The notes: a model not told the origin generated them from the letters alone. DNA of 49,789 bases from Olsenella_K sp051878835 (GCA_051878835.1 JBJEKW010000042.1:1-49789), one strand, 5' to 3'; counted from the stretch's first letter, positions 1-8,663 are shown. Numbers and translations are program-made.

Positions 1-41
1 CGCCTCGCTGGTGTTCTGTTGGATGCTATTCGCTTTGCCTT

Positions 42-1058
42 CTATGCCTTCGAGCAAGGAGACACCCCCTGGATGCCCACTGGAAAGTTCACGCTGCTGC
101 GCAGATGTCCGCCGTCGACCTCCCAGACCCCCCACAGCCTGGAGTCCGAGAAGAGCGCCACCTTCTGACCCTGTGGAAGCTGTCCCTCCAAGGGACGTAG
201 CAGCAGGTGCGACCGAGACCTGGCGTCCACGCCGAACACGCTACCCAGGGCAATCCTTCTGCCCATGGCGGCGTCCTCGCGCTCGTTCGGGGAGACCTCG
301 CGCACGGGCAGCCCGAGGACCCGCAGCGGGTCGATGGCGTGCTGCGCGGCATACTGTGCTCCGCCCTCCTGGAGCTGGTCCAGCTGGATGCAGTCGCCCA
401 GCGTCACCGTGCCGGATACCGTCCTGCGCAGCTGCTCCAGGTGGGCGGCGCTGCCCAGCTGGCGGCCCAGGTCGCGCGCGATGCTGCGCACGTAGGTGCC
501 CTTGCTCACGGTGACGGCCACGTGCCACAGCACCTGCGTGCCGGGAAGGCAGCCCTCGCCGGCGCTCTCCACCGCCAGGAGCGTGGCCTCGTACACGTGG
601 ATGGGCCGGGGCGGCAGCTCGACCTTTTGGCCGGCACGCGCGCGGGCGTACGACCTGACCCCATCGACCGAGATGGCCGAGTACGCCGGCGGCACCTGCA
701 GGTGGTCACCCACCAGCTGTGCCACCACCTGGGCGGCCTGCTCCTGGTTGCCCACCTGCGCGGGCACCTCAGCAGTGCTCGTGACCTGGCCTTCAGCATC
801 CTCGGTGTCAGTCTCGCAGCCAAAGCCGATGGTCGCCAGGTAGGACTTTCGCTCGGCGGACAGCAGGCCCATCAGCCTGGTGCCCTGCCCCACGCCCAGC
901 ACCATGACGCCGGTGGCTGAGGGGTCCAGCGTGCCCGCGTGACCCACGCGCCTCTCGCCCACGGCTCTGCGCACGTGGTTCACGACGTCATGGCTGGTCA
1001 TGCCGGAAGGCTTGTCGACGCCCAGTAGAAGGTTGATGGCACTGGGGCCTCGCCTCAC
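42..1058 (-). CDS. truB: tRNA pseudouridine(55) synthase TruB
   Basis: Converts uridine 55 to pseudouridine in the T-loop of tRNAs in the cytoplasm. The N-terminal catalytic domain shows GVDKPSGMTSHDVV at about residues 13-26, and the catalytic-Asp motif GTLDPSATG at about 42-50, with the nucleophilic Asp in the middle. At 338 residues it is somewhat longer than a minimal TruB, and the last ~90 residues fit the PUA-like C-terminal domain known in this family. The start is a GTG whose bases overlap the TGA stop of the upstream DHH gene (GTGA), so translational coupling is likely. It is the last gene seen of the leftward rimP-nusA-infB-rbfA operon. In many bacteria ribF follows, but only 41 bases remain in the window. 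Confidence 0.96.
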   Translation of the reverse strand: MRRGPSAINLLLGVDKPSGMTSHDVVNHVRRAVGERRVGHAGTLDPSATGVMVLGVGQGTRLMGLLSAERKSYLATIGFGCETDTEDAEGQVTSTAEVPAQVGNQEQAAQVVAQLVGDHLQVPPAYSAISVDGVRSYARARAGQKVELPPRPIHVYEATLLAVESAGEGCLPGTQVLWHVAVTVSKGTYVRSIARDLGRQLGSAAHLEQLRRTVSGTVTLGDCIQLDQLQEGGAQYAAQHAIDPLRVLGLPVREVSPNEREDAAMGRRIALGSVFGVDARSRSHLLLRPLEGQLPQGQKVALFSDSRLWGVWEVDGGHLRSSVNFPVGIQGVSPCSKA

Positions 1059-2110
1059 CGCGCACCGCCTTCCTCGTCGCCAAACAGTGCCTTCAATAGC
1101 GGCAAAGAAGCGCTGAGCGCCTGGTCGATGTCGCCGACCACCGTGAAGCCGGCCGCCGCGCGGTGGCCTCCGCCACCCAGGGCCTCGGCAACGGCGCTGA
1201 CGTCCTTCTCGCCCTTGGAACGAAGGTTGCCGCGGACCTTGCCGCCGGGAACCTCCTTCAGGAACAGTGCGACCTCGGAGCCCTCGACGCTGCGCACGTC
1301 GTCGATGAGCCCCTCGGACTCGTCCAGGCGCGCGCCCGTGCGCTCGAAGTCGTTCTGTGTGGCGTAGCTATAGGCGATGCGCCCCTTCGAGAAGGTGACG
1401 ATGCGACCCATGACCAGGGCCTCCAGGTGCAGGTACTGGATGCGGAAGCTCTGGTACACGTGCAGCGACACGTTGGAGGGGGAGGCTCCGGCGTCCACCA
1501 GCAGGCTGGCGACCTCGAAGGCTTCTCCGTCGGCGTTCTGGTACTGGAACCTGCCCGTGTCGGTGGTGATGGCGCAGTACAGGCACTCAGCGATGTCGGG
1601 GGTGATGTGCGCCCCCAGGTGCTGCGCGAACTCGGTCACGATGACGCCCGTGGCGGCAGCCCCAGGACGCACGATGTTCGAGTCGCCGAAGGGCTGCTGG
1701 CAGGGATGGTGGTCCATGACCGCGCTCATGCGCGAGCGCGCCAGGACCGCCTGCGCGTCGTTCAGGCGCGAAGCCACCGACAGGTCGACCGCTATGAACA
1801 GGTCGGGGTCCTGCGTGTACTTGGCGGCGGGCACGAAGTCGTCGACGCCGGGCAGGAACCTGTAGATCCTGGGAATCGGAGCGTCGTCGGCCAGCAGGTT
1901 GGTGACCTGCTTTTGGGGCCACAGCTGCCGGATGATGGCAGCCAGGGCCAGGCCCGAGCCCAGCGCGTCGCCGTCGGGCGACGTGTGGGCGCAGATGGCT
2001 ATGGTGTCCGTCGCCTGAATCAGCGACGCTATGTCGTCAAAGCGCTCGCTCTGCTGCGCGGCCGCACCGTCGGCGGTCGGGCAGAGCACGCCCGTCCTAG
2101 TGGTCAGCAT
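1055..2110 (-). CDS. nrnA: DHH/DHHA1 family phosphoesterase, NrnA-like (oligoribonuclease / pAp phosphatase)
   Basis: Bifunctional NrnA-type enzymes degrade very short RNA oligonucleotides and dephosphorylate 3'-phosphoadenosine 5'-phosphate. The DHH domain shows the metal-binding SPDGDALGS around residue 44 and the signature DHHPCQQ at about 133-139. The DHHA1 domain carries the glycine-rich GGGGHRAAAGF near residue 315. The length of 351 residues is usual for the family plus a short N-terminal tail. The start lies within the 3' end of rbfA (14-base overlap) behind a GAGGA ribosome site, and the stop overlaps truB. The position between rbfA and truB is conserved in many Gram-positive bacteria. 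Family assignment is firm; the exact substrate is inferred from the family. Confidence 0.9.
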   Translation of the reverse strand: MLTTRTGVLCPTADGAAAQQSERFDDIASLIQATDTIAICAHTSPDGDALGSGLALAAIIRQLWPQKQVTNLLADDAPIPRIYRFLPGVDDFVPAAKYTQDPDLFIAVDLSVASRLNDAQAVLARSRMSAVMDHHPCQQPFGDSNIVRPGAAATGVIVTEFAQHLGAHITPDIAECLYCAITTDTGRFQYQNADGEAFEVASLLVDAGASPSNVSLHVYQSFRIQYLHLEALVMGRIVTFSKGRIAYSYATQNDFERTGARLDESEGLIDDVRSVEGSEVALFLKEVPGGKVRGNLRSKGEKDVSAVAEALGGGGHRAAAGFTVVGDIDQALSASLPLLKALFGDEEGGAR

Positions 2111-2501
2111 GTTCCTCGTCTTCGGATATGGGATAGCCGAACTCGTCCTTCTGCACGCCGATGGTGGGCGGCACGACCTTCAGGGCCTCGGCTATGCGCT
2201 CGGCCTCGTCGGTGGTGGTGTCGATCCTGAACTCGATCTCGGGCGTGACGCGCCAGCCGAGGGCATGGCCCAGAAGCGAGCGGATACGACCCTTCGCGCG
2301 CTCGAGCGCCTCGCTGACCGAGGCGTAGCGCTCGGGCTCGCAGCTGACAAAGGCGCGCAAGAAGGACTTGTCCACCGAGACCTCGACGCCCGTCAGGGTG
2401 ATGAGGTCCAGCTCGGGGTCCTGAACCTCGTACAGCAGGATGCTGGCGAGCTTCTCGCGAGCCTGTTCGTTAACGCGGTGGGAGTTGCGGTTCTGCTTCA
2501 T
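2097..2501 (-). CDS. rbfA: 30S ribosome-binding factor RbfA
   Basis: Small KH-type protein that binds the immature 30S subunit and helps maturation of the 16S rRNA 5' end. The 134-residue protein begins with MKQNRNSHRVNEQAREKLAS, a typical RbfA start in which a conserved helix interacts with rRNA. It continues with VQDPELDLITLTGVEVS and a central YASVSEALERAKGRIRSLLG segment, as in the family. It begins 8 bases after the infB stop and overlaps the nrnA-like gene. The C-terminal acidic tail (SEDEEH) is common in actinobacterial versions. Expression is expected to follow the rimP-nusA-infB operon. Confidence 0.96.
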   Translation of the reverse strand: MKQNRNSHRVNEQAREKLASILLYEVQDPELDLITLTGVEVSVDKSFLRAFVSCEPERYASVSEALERAKGRIRSLLGHALGWRVTPEIEFRIDTTTDEAERIAEALKVVPPTIGVQKDEFGYPISEDEEHADH

Positions 2502-2509
2502 GTGTATTC

Positions 2510-5218
2510 CTACTCTGTACGGGCGACCTCGACGACCTTGTAGGACTCGATGATGTCACCCACGTGGATGTCCTGGAAGTTCTCCAGTCCGATGCCGCAC
2601 TCGAAGCCGGCCTTCACGCTCTTGACGTCGTCCTTGTAGCGCCTGAGCGACGCGATCTTGCCCTCGTAGACGACGATGCCGTCGCGCACCAGGCGCGCCA
2701 GGTCGTCGCGGGAGACCTCGCCCTCCTGCACCATGCAGCCGGCGGCGATGCCGACCTTCGGCACCTTGAAGGTGTTGCGGACCTCGATGGTGGCCGTCTG
2801 GTGCTCCTCCTCGGTGGGCTTCAGCATGCCGATGCGGGCGGCGTCGATGTCCTCGATGGCCTTGTAGATGACGCTGTAGGTACGAATCTCGACGCCCTCG
2901 CGCTCGGCGGCGTTGCGCGCCTTCGCGTCGGGGCGCACGCCGAAGCCGATGATGATGGCGTTCGACGCGTCCGCCAGTGTGACGTCCGTCTCGGTGATGG
3001 CACCAACGGCGGAGTGGATCACGTTGATGCGGACCTCGGACTGGTCCATCTTGTCCAGCGAGTCCTGAAGTGCCTCGATGGAGCCCTGGACGTCGGCCTT
3101 GATGATGAGGTTGAGCTCCTTCACGTCGGCGTCGGCCATGGTCTCGAACAGGTTCTCCAGCGTGACGTGCTTGACCTTGTTCTGCTCCTCGATGCGTGCC
3201 TTCAGAGCGCGCTGCTCCGCCAGCTGGCGTGCGTCGCGGTCGTCGGTGAACACGCGGAACTCGTCGCCGGCCATGGGCACGCTCTGCAGGCCCAAGATCT
3301 CGACAGGGTCGGAGGGACGGGCCTCCTTCACGTTCTTGCCCTTGGGGTTCAGCATGGCGCGTACCTTGCCGTAGGCGGTGCCAGCGACCACGGCGTCGCC
3401 GATGTGCAGCGTACCGCGGTTCACCAGGACGGTGGCCACGGAGCCGCGGCCGCGGTCCAGCTTTGCCTCGAGCACGTAGCCGGAGGCGAACGTGTCGGGG
3501 TTGGCCTTCAGCTCGAGGACGTCGGCCTCCAGCAGCACGGCCTCCAGCAGGTCGTCGATGCCGATGTGCTTCTTTGCCGAGATGTCGACGAACATGTTGT
3601 CGCCGCCCCACTCCTCGGGGACGATGCCGTACTCGGTCAGCTCCTGGCGCACGCGGGTGGGGTCGGCGCCGGGCTTGTCGATCTTGTTCACGGCCACGAT
3701 GATGGGGACCTTTGCGGCCTTGGCGTGGTTGATGGACTCGACCGTCTGGGGCATGACGCCGTCGTCTGCGGCCACGATCAGGATGACGATGTCGGTGACC
3801 TTGGCGCCGCGGGCGCGCATGGCCGTGAAGGTCTCGTGGCCAGGGGTGTCGATGAACGTTATGGTGCGACCGTTGATCTTTACCTGGGAGGCGCCGATGG
3901 CCTGCGTGATGCCGCCGGCCTCGCCCTCTGCGACGCCCGTGTGACGGATGGCGTCCAGAAGCGACGTCTTGCCGTGGTCGACGTGGCCCATGACGGTGAC
4001 CACGGGCGGCCTGGGCTTGAGGTCCTTCGGGTCGTCGTAGAAGGTGAAGGAGTTCTCCTCCTCCTTCGTCATGACCTTGACCGAGCGGCCCAGGTCGTCG
4101 GCGACCAGCTCGATGAGGTCGTCGGACATGCTCTGGGTCATGGTCAGCGGCGTGCCCAGCAGGAACAGGCGCTTCACGATGTCGTTGGCGGGGACCTTCA
4201 GCAGGTCGGCCAGCTCGGCCACGGTGCAGCCCTGCGGCACCTTGATGGTGTCCAGCTGGCTGAGGTCCTGGTCGTTCTCGATGGCCTTCTCGATGCGTGC
4301 CTCCTGGGCAGCCTCCGCGGCCTGCTGCTTCCTGCGTTCCTTGCGCTTCTTGCGCCTGCCGGTGGACTCGCGGGTGGCCTCCTCGACGGCCTCGCGCGCG
4401 TCGGCCAGGACGCGCTCGCGGTTGTACTCCTCGGCGGCACGGGCCATGCGCGAGTAGCGGTCCTCGCCCTGGCCCTGGCGACGGGTGGCCTTGTGGCCGT
4501 GGCCACGGCCACGGCCCGCGGACTCCTCGGCCTCGGGCATCATGGCCTCGTTCATGCGGGTGGCGGCGTTGCGGCGCCCGCCCTTGCGCTCAGAGGACTC
4601 CTCGCGCTCGGAACGCTCGCTGCGCTCGCCACGACGGCCGCCGCGGCGCTCGCCGTTCTCGCGGCCCTCGCGCTTGGCCTGCTGGCGCTCCTGGCGCTCC
4701 TTCTCCTTGGCCTTCTTTGCCTCCTCGGCCTGCTCCTTCATGATCTTGTCCTGCTGGGCGATCTGCTCGAGCAGGGACGAGAAGGACGGCACGGACTTGG
4801 GGGCGTTGTCGCGGACGCGGTTGCGCTCGGCCTCCTCGGCCTTCTTGCGCTCGGCCTCGGCACGCTCCTTCTCGGCCTTCTTGCGGGCGGCCTCGGCGGC
4901 AGCGCGCTTCTTTTCCTCCTCGGCGCGCTCCTTCTGGCGGCGCTTCTCGGCGGCGATGCGCTCGGCCTCCTCCTTGGCCTTCTGCTGGGCCTCCTCCTGG
5001 GCCTTCTGCTGGGCCTCGGCCTTCTTTTGTGCCTCGATCTCGGCGGCGCGAGCCTCCAGGATGGGCTTCAGCTTCTTGCGCACGATGGAGACATAGGCGT
5101 CCTCCAACGTGGACGAAGCGGACTTTGCGGGTATTTTCATATCGCGGAGATGACCAAGCATCTCCTTGCTGCTCATGCCATATTCCTTGGCGAGGTCATG
5201 AACGCGAGTTTTGGCCAT
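2510..5218 (-). CDS. infB: translation initiation factor IF-2
   Basis: GTPase that places initiator tRNA on the 30S subunit and promotes subunit joining. The N-terminal IF2N motif (VHDLAKEYGMSSKEML, residues ~6-21) is followed by a ~250-residue charged linker. The linker is first Ala/Glu/Lys coiled-coil-like, then Arg/Gly/Ser-rich with ERRGGRRGERSERSER around 190. A second IF2N module sits near 325-375. The G domain has GHVDHGKTS (G1), DTPGHETF (G3) and NKID (G4), and domains II-IV follow to a total of 902 residues. The start has GGAAGG upstream. There is no ylxR or ylxQ between nusA and infB (46-base gap), unlike many Gram-positive operons. Confidence 0.98.
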   Translation of the reverse strand: MAKTRVHDLAKEYGMSSKEMLGHLRDMKIPAKSASSTLEDAYVSIVRKKLKPILEARAAEIEAQKKAEAQQKAQEEAQQKAKEEAERIAAEKRRQKERAEEEKKRAAAEAARKKAEKERAEAERKKAEEAERNRVRDNAPKSVPSFSSLLEQIAQQDKIMKEQAEEAKKAKEKERQERQQAKREGRENGERRGGRRGERSERSEREESSERKGGRRNAATRMNEAMMPEAEESAGRGRGHGHKATRRQGQGEDRYSRMARAAEEYNRERVLADAREAVEEATRESTGRRKKRKERRKQQAAEAAQEARIEKAIENDQDLSQLDTIKVPQGCTVAELADLLKVPANDIVKRLFLLGTPLTMTQSMSDDLIELVADDLGRSVKVMTKEEENSFTFYDDPKDLKPRPPVVTVMGHVDHGKTSLLDAIRHTGVAEGEAGGITQAIGASQVKINGRTITFIDTPGHETFTAMRARGAKVTDIVILIVAADDGVMPQTVESINHAKAAKVPIIVAVNKIDKPGADPTRVRQELTEYGIVPEEWGGDNMFVDISAKKHIGIDDLLEAVLLEADVLELKANPDTFASGYVLEAKLDRGRGSVATVLVNRGTLHIGDAVVAGTAYGKVRAMLNPKGKNVKEARPSDPVEILGLQSVPMAGDEFRVFTDDRDARQLAEQRALKARIEEQNKVKHVTLENLFETMADADVKELNLIIKADVQGSIEALQDSLDKMDQSEVRINVIHSAVGAITETDVTLADASNAIIIGFGVRPDAKARNAAEREGVEIRTYSVIYKAIEDIDAARIGMLKPTEEEHQTATIEVRNTFKVPKVGIAAGCMVQEGEVSRDDLARLVRDGIVVYEGKIASLRRYKDDVKSVKAGFECGIGLENFQDIHVGDIIESYKVVEVARTE

Positions 5219-5264
5219 GTAGACTACCTTCCATTTGCGAGGGAGCGGACGTGGAGCGCCCGGG

Positions 5265-6524
5265 CTAGATCAAAGAGTCGGGGTCGTCGCTGACGGGGGC
5301 GTCGCCCAGCTGGGCCAGCTTCTCGTGGATGCCACAGAACCTGGAGCCGGGGCGTGCCATGTTGCGGCACTGTATGCCGGTGGGTCCCACGTATTCGCAG
5401 CGGTGCTCGCCCTCGGGCACGACCACGTCGGGCTCCTCCTGCGGGCGTTCGGGAAGGTCGCGCAGCAGGCTCTTTGCCAGGGACTCGTTCTTTATGTCGA
5501 TGTGGAAGCCCGTCAGGCGCGCGGCCAGGCGCGCGTTCTGGCCCTCCTTGCCGATGGCCAGGGACAGCTGGTCGTCGGGCACGATGACCGTGGCGTAGTT
5601 CTCCTCGGAGTCGATGAGGACGCGGGAGACGCGGGCAGGCGAAAGCGCCGCAGCCACGCGACGTGCGGGGTCGTCGCTCCAGGGCACCACGTCCACGCGC
5701 TCGCCGCGCAGCTCGGACACGACGGTGCGCACACGGCTGCCCTTGGGGCCGACGCAGGCGCCCACGGGATCCAGGTGGTCGTCCAGGGAGCTGACGGCCA
5801 CCTTGCTGCGGATGCCGGGCTCGCGGGCGACGGAGCGCACCTCGACGACTCCGTCGTAGACCTCGGGCACCTCCAGCTCGAACAGGCGCTTAATCAGGTC
5901 GGGGTGCGTGCGCGAGATCACGATGGGCGGACGCTGGCGCTCGCCACGAACGGGAGGCTCGGTGGAGTTGGGATCGCGCACGTCGATGATGATGGCCTTC
6001 AGGCGCTGGTTGTGCGTGTAGTGCTCGCCCACCGGGCGCTCGTTGCGCTCCTCGGGGTGACGGCGCTGGTCGAAGTGCGGCAGCTCGGCCTCGACGCCGT
6101 CGCGGATCTTCACGATGGTGAAGTCGGGGGTCGACTGCAGCACGGTACCGGTGATGATCTCGCCGATGCGGTCGGAGAACTCCTCGTAGATCTGCTGGCG
6201 CGCGGCGTTGCGCACGATGGCGTTGATCTCGGCCTTGGCGTGCTGGGCGGCGATGCGGCTGGTGCCCTTCGGGGTCACGTCCACCTCGTCGAACTCGGTG
6301 TACTCGCCGGTCTCGTCGTCGAAGGACTCCTCCTTCGGCACGAGCTTGTACACGTACACGCGGCCGGTGGAGCGGTCGATGGTGACCTTTGCGCCGTAGT
6401 CCAGGTGCAGGACATCCGCGTAGCTGCGGGCGAGCGACTGCTCCAGCTTGTCGAGCAGGTACAGCTCGTCGATGTGCTTCTCCTGGCACAGCGCCATGAG
6501 CGCTTCCATCATCTCTGATGCCAT
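5265..6524 (-). CDS. nusA: transcription termination/antitermination factor NusA with C-terminal zinc-finger-like tail
   Basis: Binds RNA polymerase and nascent RNA to modulate pausing, termination and antitermination. The N-terminal polymerase-binding domain covers ~1-125 and the S1 domain ~130-200. KH1 shows GACVGPKGSRVRTV near 275 and KH2 shows SLAIGKEGQNARLAARL near 330. The protein has 419 residues. After KH2 it has an extra tail with C376-x9-C386-x10-C397-x2-H400, the spacing of the C3H zinc motif described in WRC-type domains and in many uncharacterised bacterial proteins. This tail is not part of the standard NusA architecture. The start ATG is preceded by AAGGA. NusA is encoded 12 bases downstream of rimP, and the leader hairpin at 7111-7146 may be a site of autoregulation (inference). 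Confidence 0.96.
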   Translation of the reverse strand: MASEMMEALMALCQEKHIDELYLLDKLEQSLARSYADVLHLDYGAKVTIDRSTGRVYVYKLVPKEESFDDETGEYTEFDEVDVTPKGTSRIAAQHAKAEINAIVRNAARQQIYEEFSDRIGEIITGTVLQSTPDFTIVKIRDGVEAELPHFDQRRHPEERNERPVGEHYTHNQRLKAIIIDVRDPNSTEPPVRGERQRPPIVISRTHPDLIKRLFELEVPEVYDGVVEVRSVAREPGIRSKVAVSSLDDHLDPVGACVGPKGSRVRTVVSELRGERVDVVPWSDDPARRVAAALSPARVSRVLIDSEENYATVIVPDDQLSLAIGKEGQNARLAARLTGFHIDIKNESLAKSLLRDLPERPQEEPDVVVPEGEHRCEYVGPTGIQCRNMARPGSRFCGIHEKLAQLGDAPVSDDPDSLI

Positions 6525-6536
6525 GTCTGGTCCTTC

Positions 6537-7055
6537 CTACTTGGATGCCTTGCCGGGCTTAGGCTTGGGGCCAAAGTCGAGCTTGGGCTTTATGTTGCAA
6601 GAATTGATCTGGTCGAGCGGGTACTCGTGCGTGCCGTCCTGGCTGGTCACGACCACCTTGCCGTCGCGGAAGCCGTCCAGGCGACCCGTGACGTGGTGGC
6701 GACCCTCCTCGCTGCGCACGCTCAGGGACACGTCCTGCCCCGCGAAGCGCTCGAAGTCGTGCGGACGTCGCAGCGGCCTTGCCAGGCCGGGCGACGACAC
6801 CTCCAGCGTGTAGGTGCCGGGGAAGGGATCAGCCGCGTCCAGGGCATCCGAGATCCACTGGGTCTGCGCGGTGACCTCGTCCAGCGAGATCCCCGGAGCC
6901 GACTCGTCGGCGTGGTCTATGCGCACGCGCACCACGGGAGAGCTCTTTGCACCCACGACCTCGACGTCCACGATGTCGATGTCGTGCTGCGCCGCCTGCT
7001 CCTCCAACGTGGCCAGAAGCGCCTGAGCCACCGACTGCTGTTCGGGCGTTGCCAT
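6537..7055 (-). CDS. rimP: ribosome maturation factor RimP
   Basis: Assists late assembly of the 30S subunit. The N-terminal domain (VDVEVVGAKSSPVVRVRID, ~25-45) and the family motif PGTYTLEVSSPGLARPLRRPHDFERFAG in the middle are typical of the YhbC/RimP family. The C-terminal SH3-like domain (GRLDGFRDGKVVVTSQDG) completes 172 residues. I chose the ATG at 7055 because it lies 9 bases after a strong AGGAGG. A GTG two codons upstream is in frame but would sit too close to that site. It is the first gene of the leftward operon leading to truB. Confidence 0.95.
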   Translation of the reverse strand: MATPEQQSVAQALLATLEEQAAQHDIDIVDVEVVGAKSSPVVRVRIDHADESAPGISLDEVTAQTQWISDALDAADPFPGTYTLEVSSPGLARPLRRPHDFERFAGQDVSLSVRSEEGRHHVTGRLDGFRDGKVVVTSQDGTHEYPLDQINSCNIKPKLDFGPKPKPGKASK

Positions 7056-7110
7056 GTTCACTCCCCTCCTGCTTGGCAGGCACCTGTCAGTGCCTGGTGC
7101 CTACACACAC

Positions 7111-7146
7111 AAAAGGAAGCGGGGCGAGAACTCCACCCCACTTCCT
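7111..7146 (-). promoter_or_regulatory. terminator-like hairpin in the rimP-nusA operon leader (possible attenuator)
   Basis: On the minus strand an 11-base arm AGGAAGTGGGG pairs with CCCCGCTTCCT (one G-T wobble) around an 11-base loop. It is followed directly by TTTT and a GT-rich run. It lies between the likely promoter (7173-7200) and rimP, so it is a leader element and not the end of a gene. A second hairpin (GGCACC/GGTGCC, 7075-7102) lies between it and the ribosome site. Attenuation is inferred; the U-run is short. Confidence 0.5.
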
Positions 7147-7172
7147 CCTACTAACAAACCATTGACATTGCT

Positions 7173-7200
7173 AGTTTAACATCCGGTCACAATCCGTCAA
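7173..7200 (-). promoter_or_regulatory. sigma70-like promoter of the rimP-nusA-infB operon
   Basis: On the minus strand TTGACG at 7195-7200 is followed after 16 bases by TAAACT at 7173-7178, giving good matches to both hexamers. It lies ~120 bases upstream of rimP, which leaves a long structured leader. Confidence 0.6.
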
Positions 7201-7353
7201 CAGTGCACATAACCTGCGCACTTGTGGACTGCCAGAAGGACGCGCCGTCTCGGCGTCCCTCCGGGACCCCCAGCCGGCGGATCCCATTGTCCCCAAATAC
7301 ATCCATGGTTTCTACACACCTTGCACCTCTCGCACGCGCCATTGTTCCATTGA

Positions 7354-7369
7354 ATAGATATGTATCTAT
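7354..7369. promoter_or_regulatory. perfect palindrome upstream of the LysR-type regulator gene
   Basis: ATAGATATGTATCTAT has 7-base arms around a 2-base centre, 64 bases before the regulator start. A TACAAT -10-like hexamer is at 7403-7408, with no good -35 at the right distance, as expected of an activated promoter. LysR-type regulators usually bind such dyads near their own gene. The rest of 7201-7432 holds only a small GC-rich hairpin (7238-7258). Confidence 0.5.
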
Positions 7370-7432
7370 ACTTCCGATAAACAGGTTTTCTAACCAATCG
7401 ATTACAATGACAGCGTGCAGAAAGGGGAAGCC

Positions 7433-8359
7433 ATGACGCTACAGCAGCTGCGCTACCTCATAGCCGTTGCCGAGTGCGGCTCCATCAACGCCGCCGCGCA
7501 CAACCTCTACACCACGCAGTCCAACCTCTCGACGGCCATAAAGGAGCTGGAGGGCGAGCTGGGCATCTCGATCTTCAACCGGTCGAACCGCGGCGTGTCG
7601 CTGACGAACGAGGGCACCGAGCTTCTGGGCTACGCGCGCCAGGTCATCGAGCAGGCCGACATGCTGGAGGCCCACTACCAGGGCAACAGCGGCTCGTCCA
7701 TGCGCCTGGCCGTCTCGACGCAGCACTACGCGTTCAGCGTGAAGGCCTTCATCAGCGTGGCCGAGAGCCTGGACTCCGACGAGTACGACCTCGAGATGCG
7801 CGAGACCTCCACCGGCGAGATCATCAGCGACGTGGCCAGCTTCCGCAGCGAGATAGGCATCATGTACGTGGACACCTACAACAGCCGCGTGCTCAGCAAG
7901 GCCTTCGCCGACGGCCGCCTGAAGTTCTACCCACTGTTCGACGCCAGCGTCCACGTGTTCGTGGGCGAGAACAACCCACTGGCAAAGCGCGACATCATCA
8001 AGCCCGAGGAGCTGGCCGACCTGCCGCGCTACTCGTTCGAGCAGGGCCGCCAGAACTCCTTCTACTACTCGGAGGAGCCCCTGAGCTACCTGCCGCACAG
8101 CAAGAACATCCGCATCTCCGACCGCAGCACCCTGACGGACCTTCTGGTGCACGCCAGCGGCTACACGCTGTCCACCGGCGTGCTGACCGACGCCATGCAG
8201 TCGGGCATCGTGTCGGTGCCCCTGCAGACGAAGGAGCGCATGCGCGTGGGCTACCTCATACACCGCGACCGCAAGCCCAGCGACCTTCTGAACCGCTACA
8301 TCCAGGAGCTGAAGAGCATCATCAAGGACAATCCCACGGTGACGTCGTACCTGGGCTAG
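7433..8359 (+). CDS. LysR-family transcriptional regulator
   Basis: The N-terminal winged helix-turn-helix is classic LysR: MTLQQLRYLIAVAECGSINA, then TTQSNLSTAIKELEGELGI and FNRSNRGVSLTNEG (residues ~1-62). It is joined by a helical linker to a ~220-residue substrate-binding-type domain. The 308-residue length is normal. I chose the ATG at 7433 because AAAGGGG lies 6 bases upstream and the HTH begins at once; an in-frame GTG 18 bases earlier is less likely. No metabolic gene is divergently arranged next to it, so the target and the co-inducer cannot be read from context. Autoregulation through the palindrome at 7354-7369 is plausible. Confidence 0.92.
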   Translation: MTLQQLRYLIAVAECGSINAAAHNLYTTQSNLSTAIKELEGELGISIFNRSNRGVSLTNEGTELLGYARQVIEQADMLEAHYQGNSGSSMRLAVSTQHYAFSVKAFISVAESLDSDEYDLEMRETSTGEIISDVASFRSEIGIMYVDTYNSRVLSKAFADGRLKFYPLFDASVHVFVGENNPLAKRDIIKPEELADLPRYSFEQGRQNSFYYSEEPLSYLPHSKNIRISDRSTLTDLLVHASGYTLSTGVLTDAMQSGIVSVPLQTKERMRVGYLIHRDRKPSDLLNRYIQELKSIIKDNPTVTSYLG

Positions 8360-8364
8360 CGCCA

Positions 8365-8565
8365 CTAGCGGCGGTAGCGGGCCGCCACCTCCAGCATCTC
8401 GGCGCGTCCCTCGATGTAGTCGGCAAAGGCATGCTCCGGGTCCTGGCCGTGGAACGACTCGCAGATGCCGCACTGGTCGCAGTCGGCGATGCACACGTAG
8501 CGCTCGCGCACCCACTGCAGGCGCTCGTCTTTGGTGGAGTCCTTTATCGACGGGCACGCTCTCAT
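8365..8565 (-). CDS. small cysteine-rich protein of unknown function
   Basis: A 66-residue reading frame converges with the LysR gene, with a 5-base gap. It begins MRACPSIKDSTKDERL and contains ADCDQCGICESFHGQ in the middle, so Cys occurs as C-x3-C-x2-C-x2-C plus a Cys near the start. This could bind a metal or an Fe-S cluster. The start ATG has AAGGGGG upstream. The frame shows high third-position GC, as in its neighbours. I do not recognise a named family; it is judged real from the ribosome site, the spacing and the patterned cysteines. No promoter is obvious, although TGCTATTCT near 8610 on the same strand could be an extended -10. Confidence 0.6.
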   Translation of the reverse strand: MRACPSIKDSTKDERLQWVRERYVCIADCDQCGICESFHGQDPEHAFADYIEGRAEMLEVAARYRR

Positions 8566-8663
8566 GGCGCTGCCCCCTTCCTTTCTTACCAATATATGTA
8601 GGGCAAGAATAGCAGCCCTGCGCGAAGGGGCGGTGTGAACAATCCTTCCGGCCCCGTTCGCGA

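Noticed and set aside
2564..5293. A ~900-codon open frame on the plus strand opposite infB, and similar long frames opposite nusA, ppk1 and the flavin reductase.
   Set aside because: They are mirror frames caused by high third-position GC; their translations are low-complexity and show no motifs.
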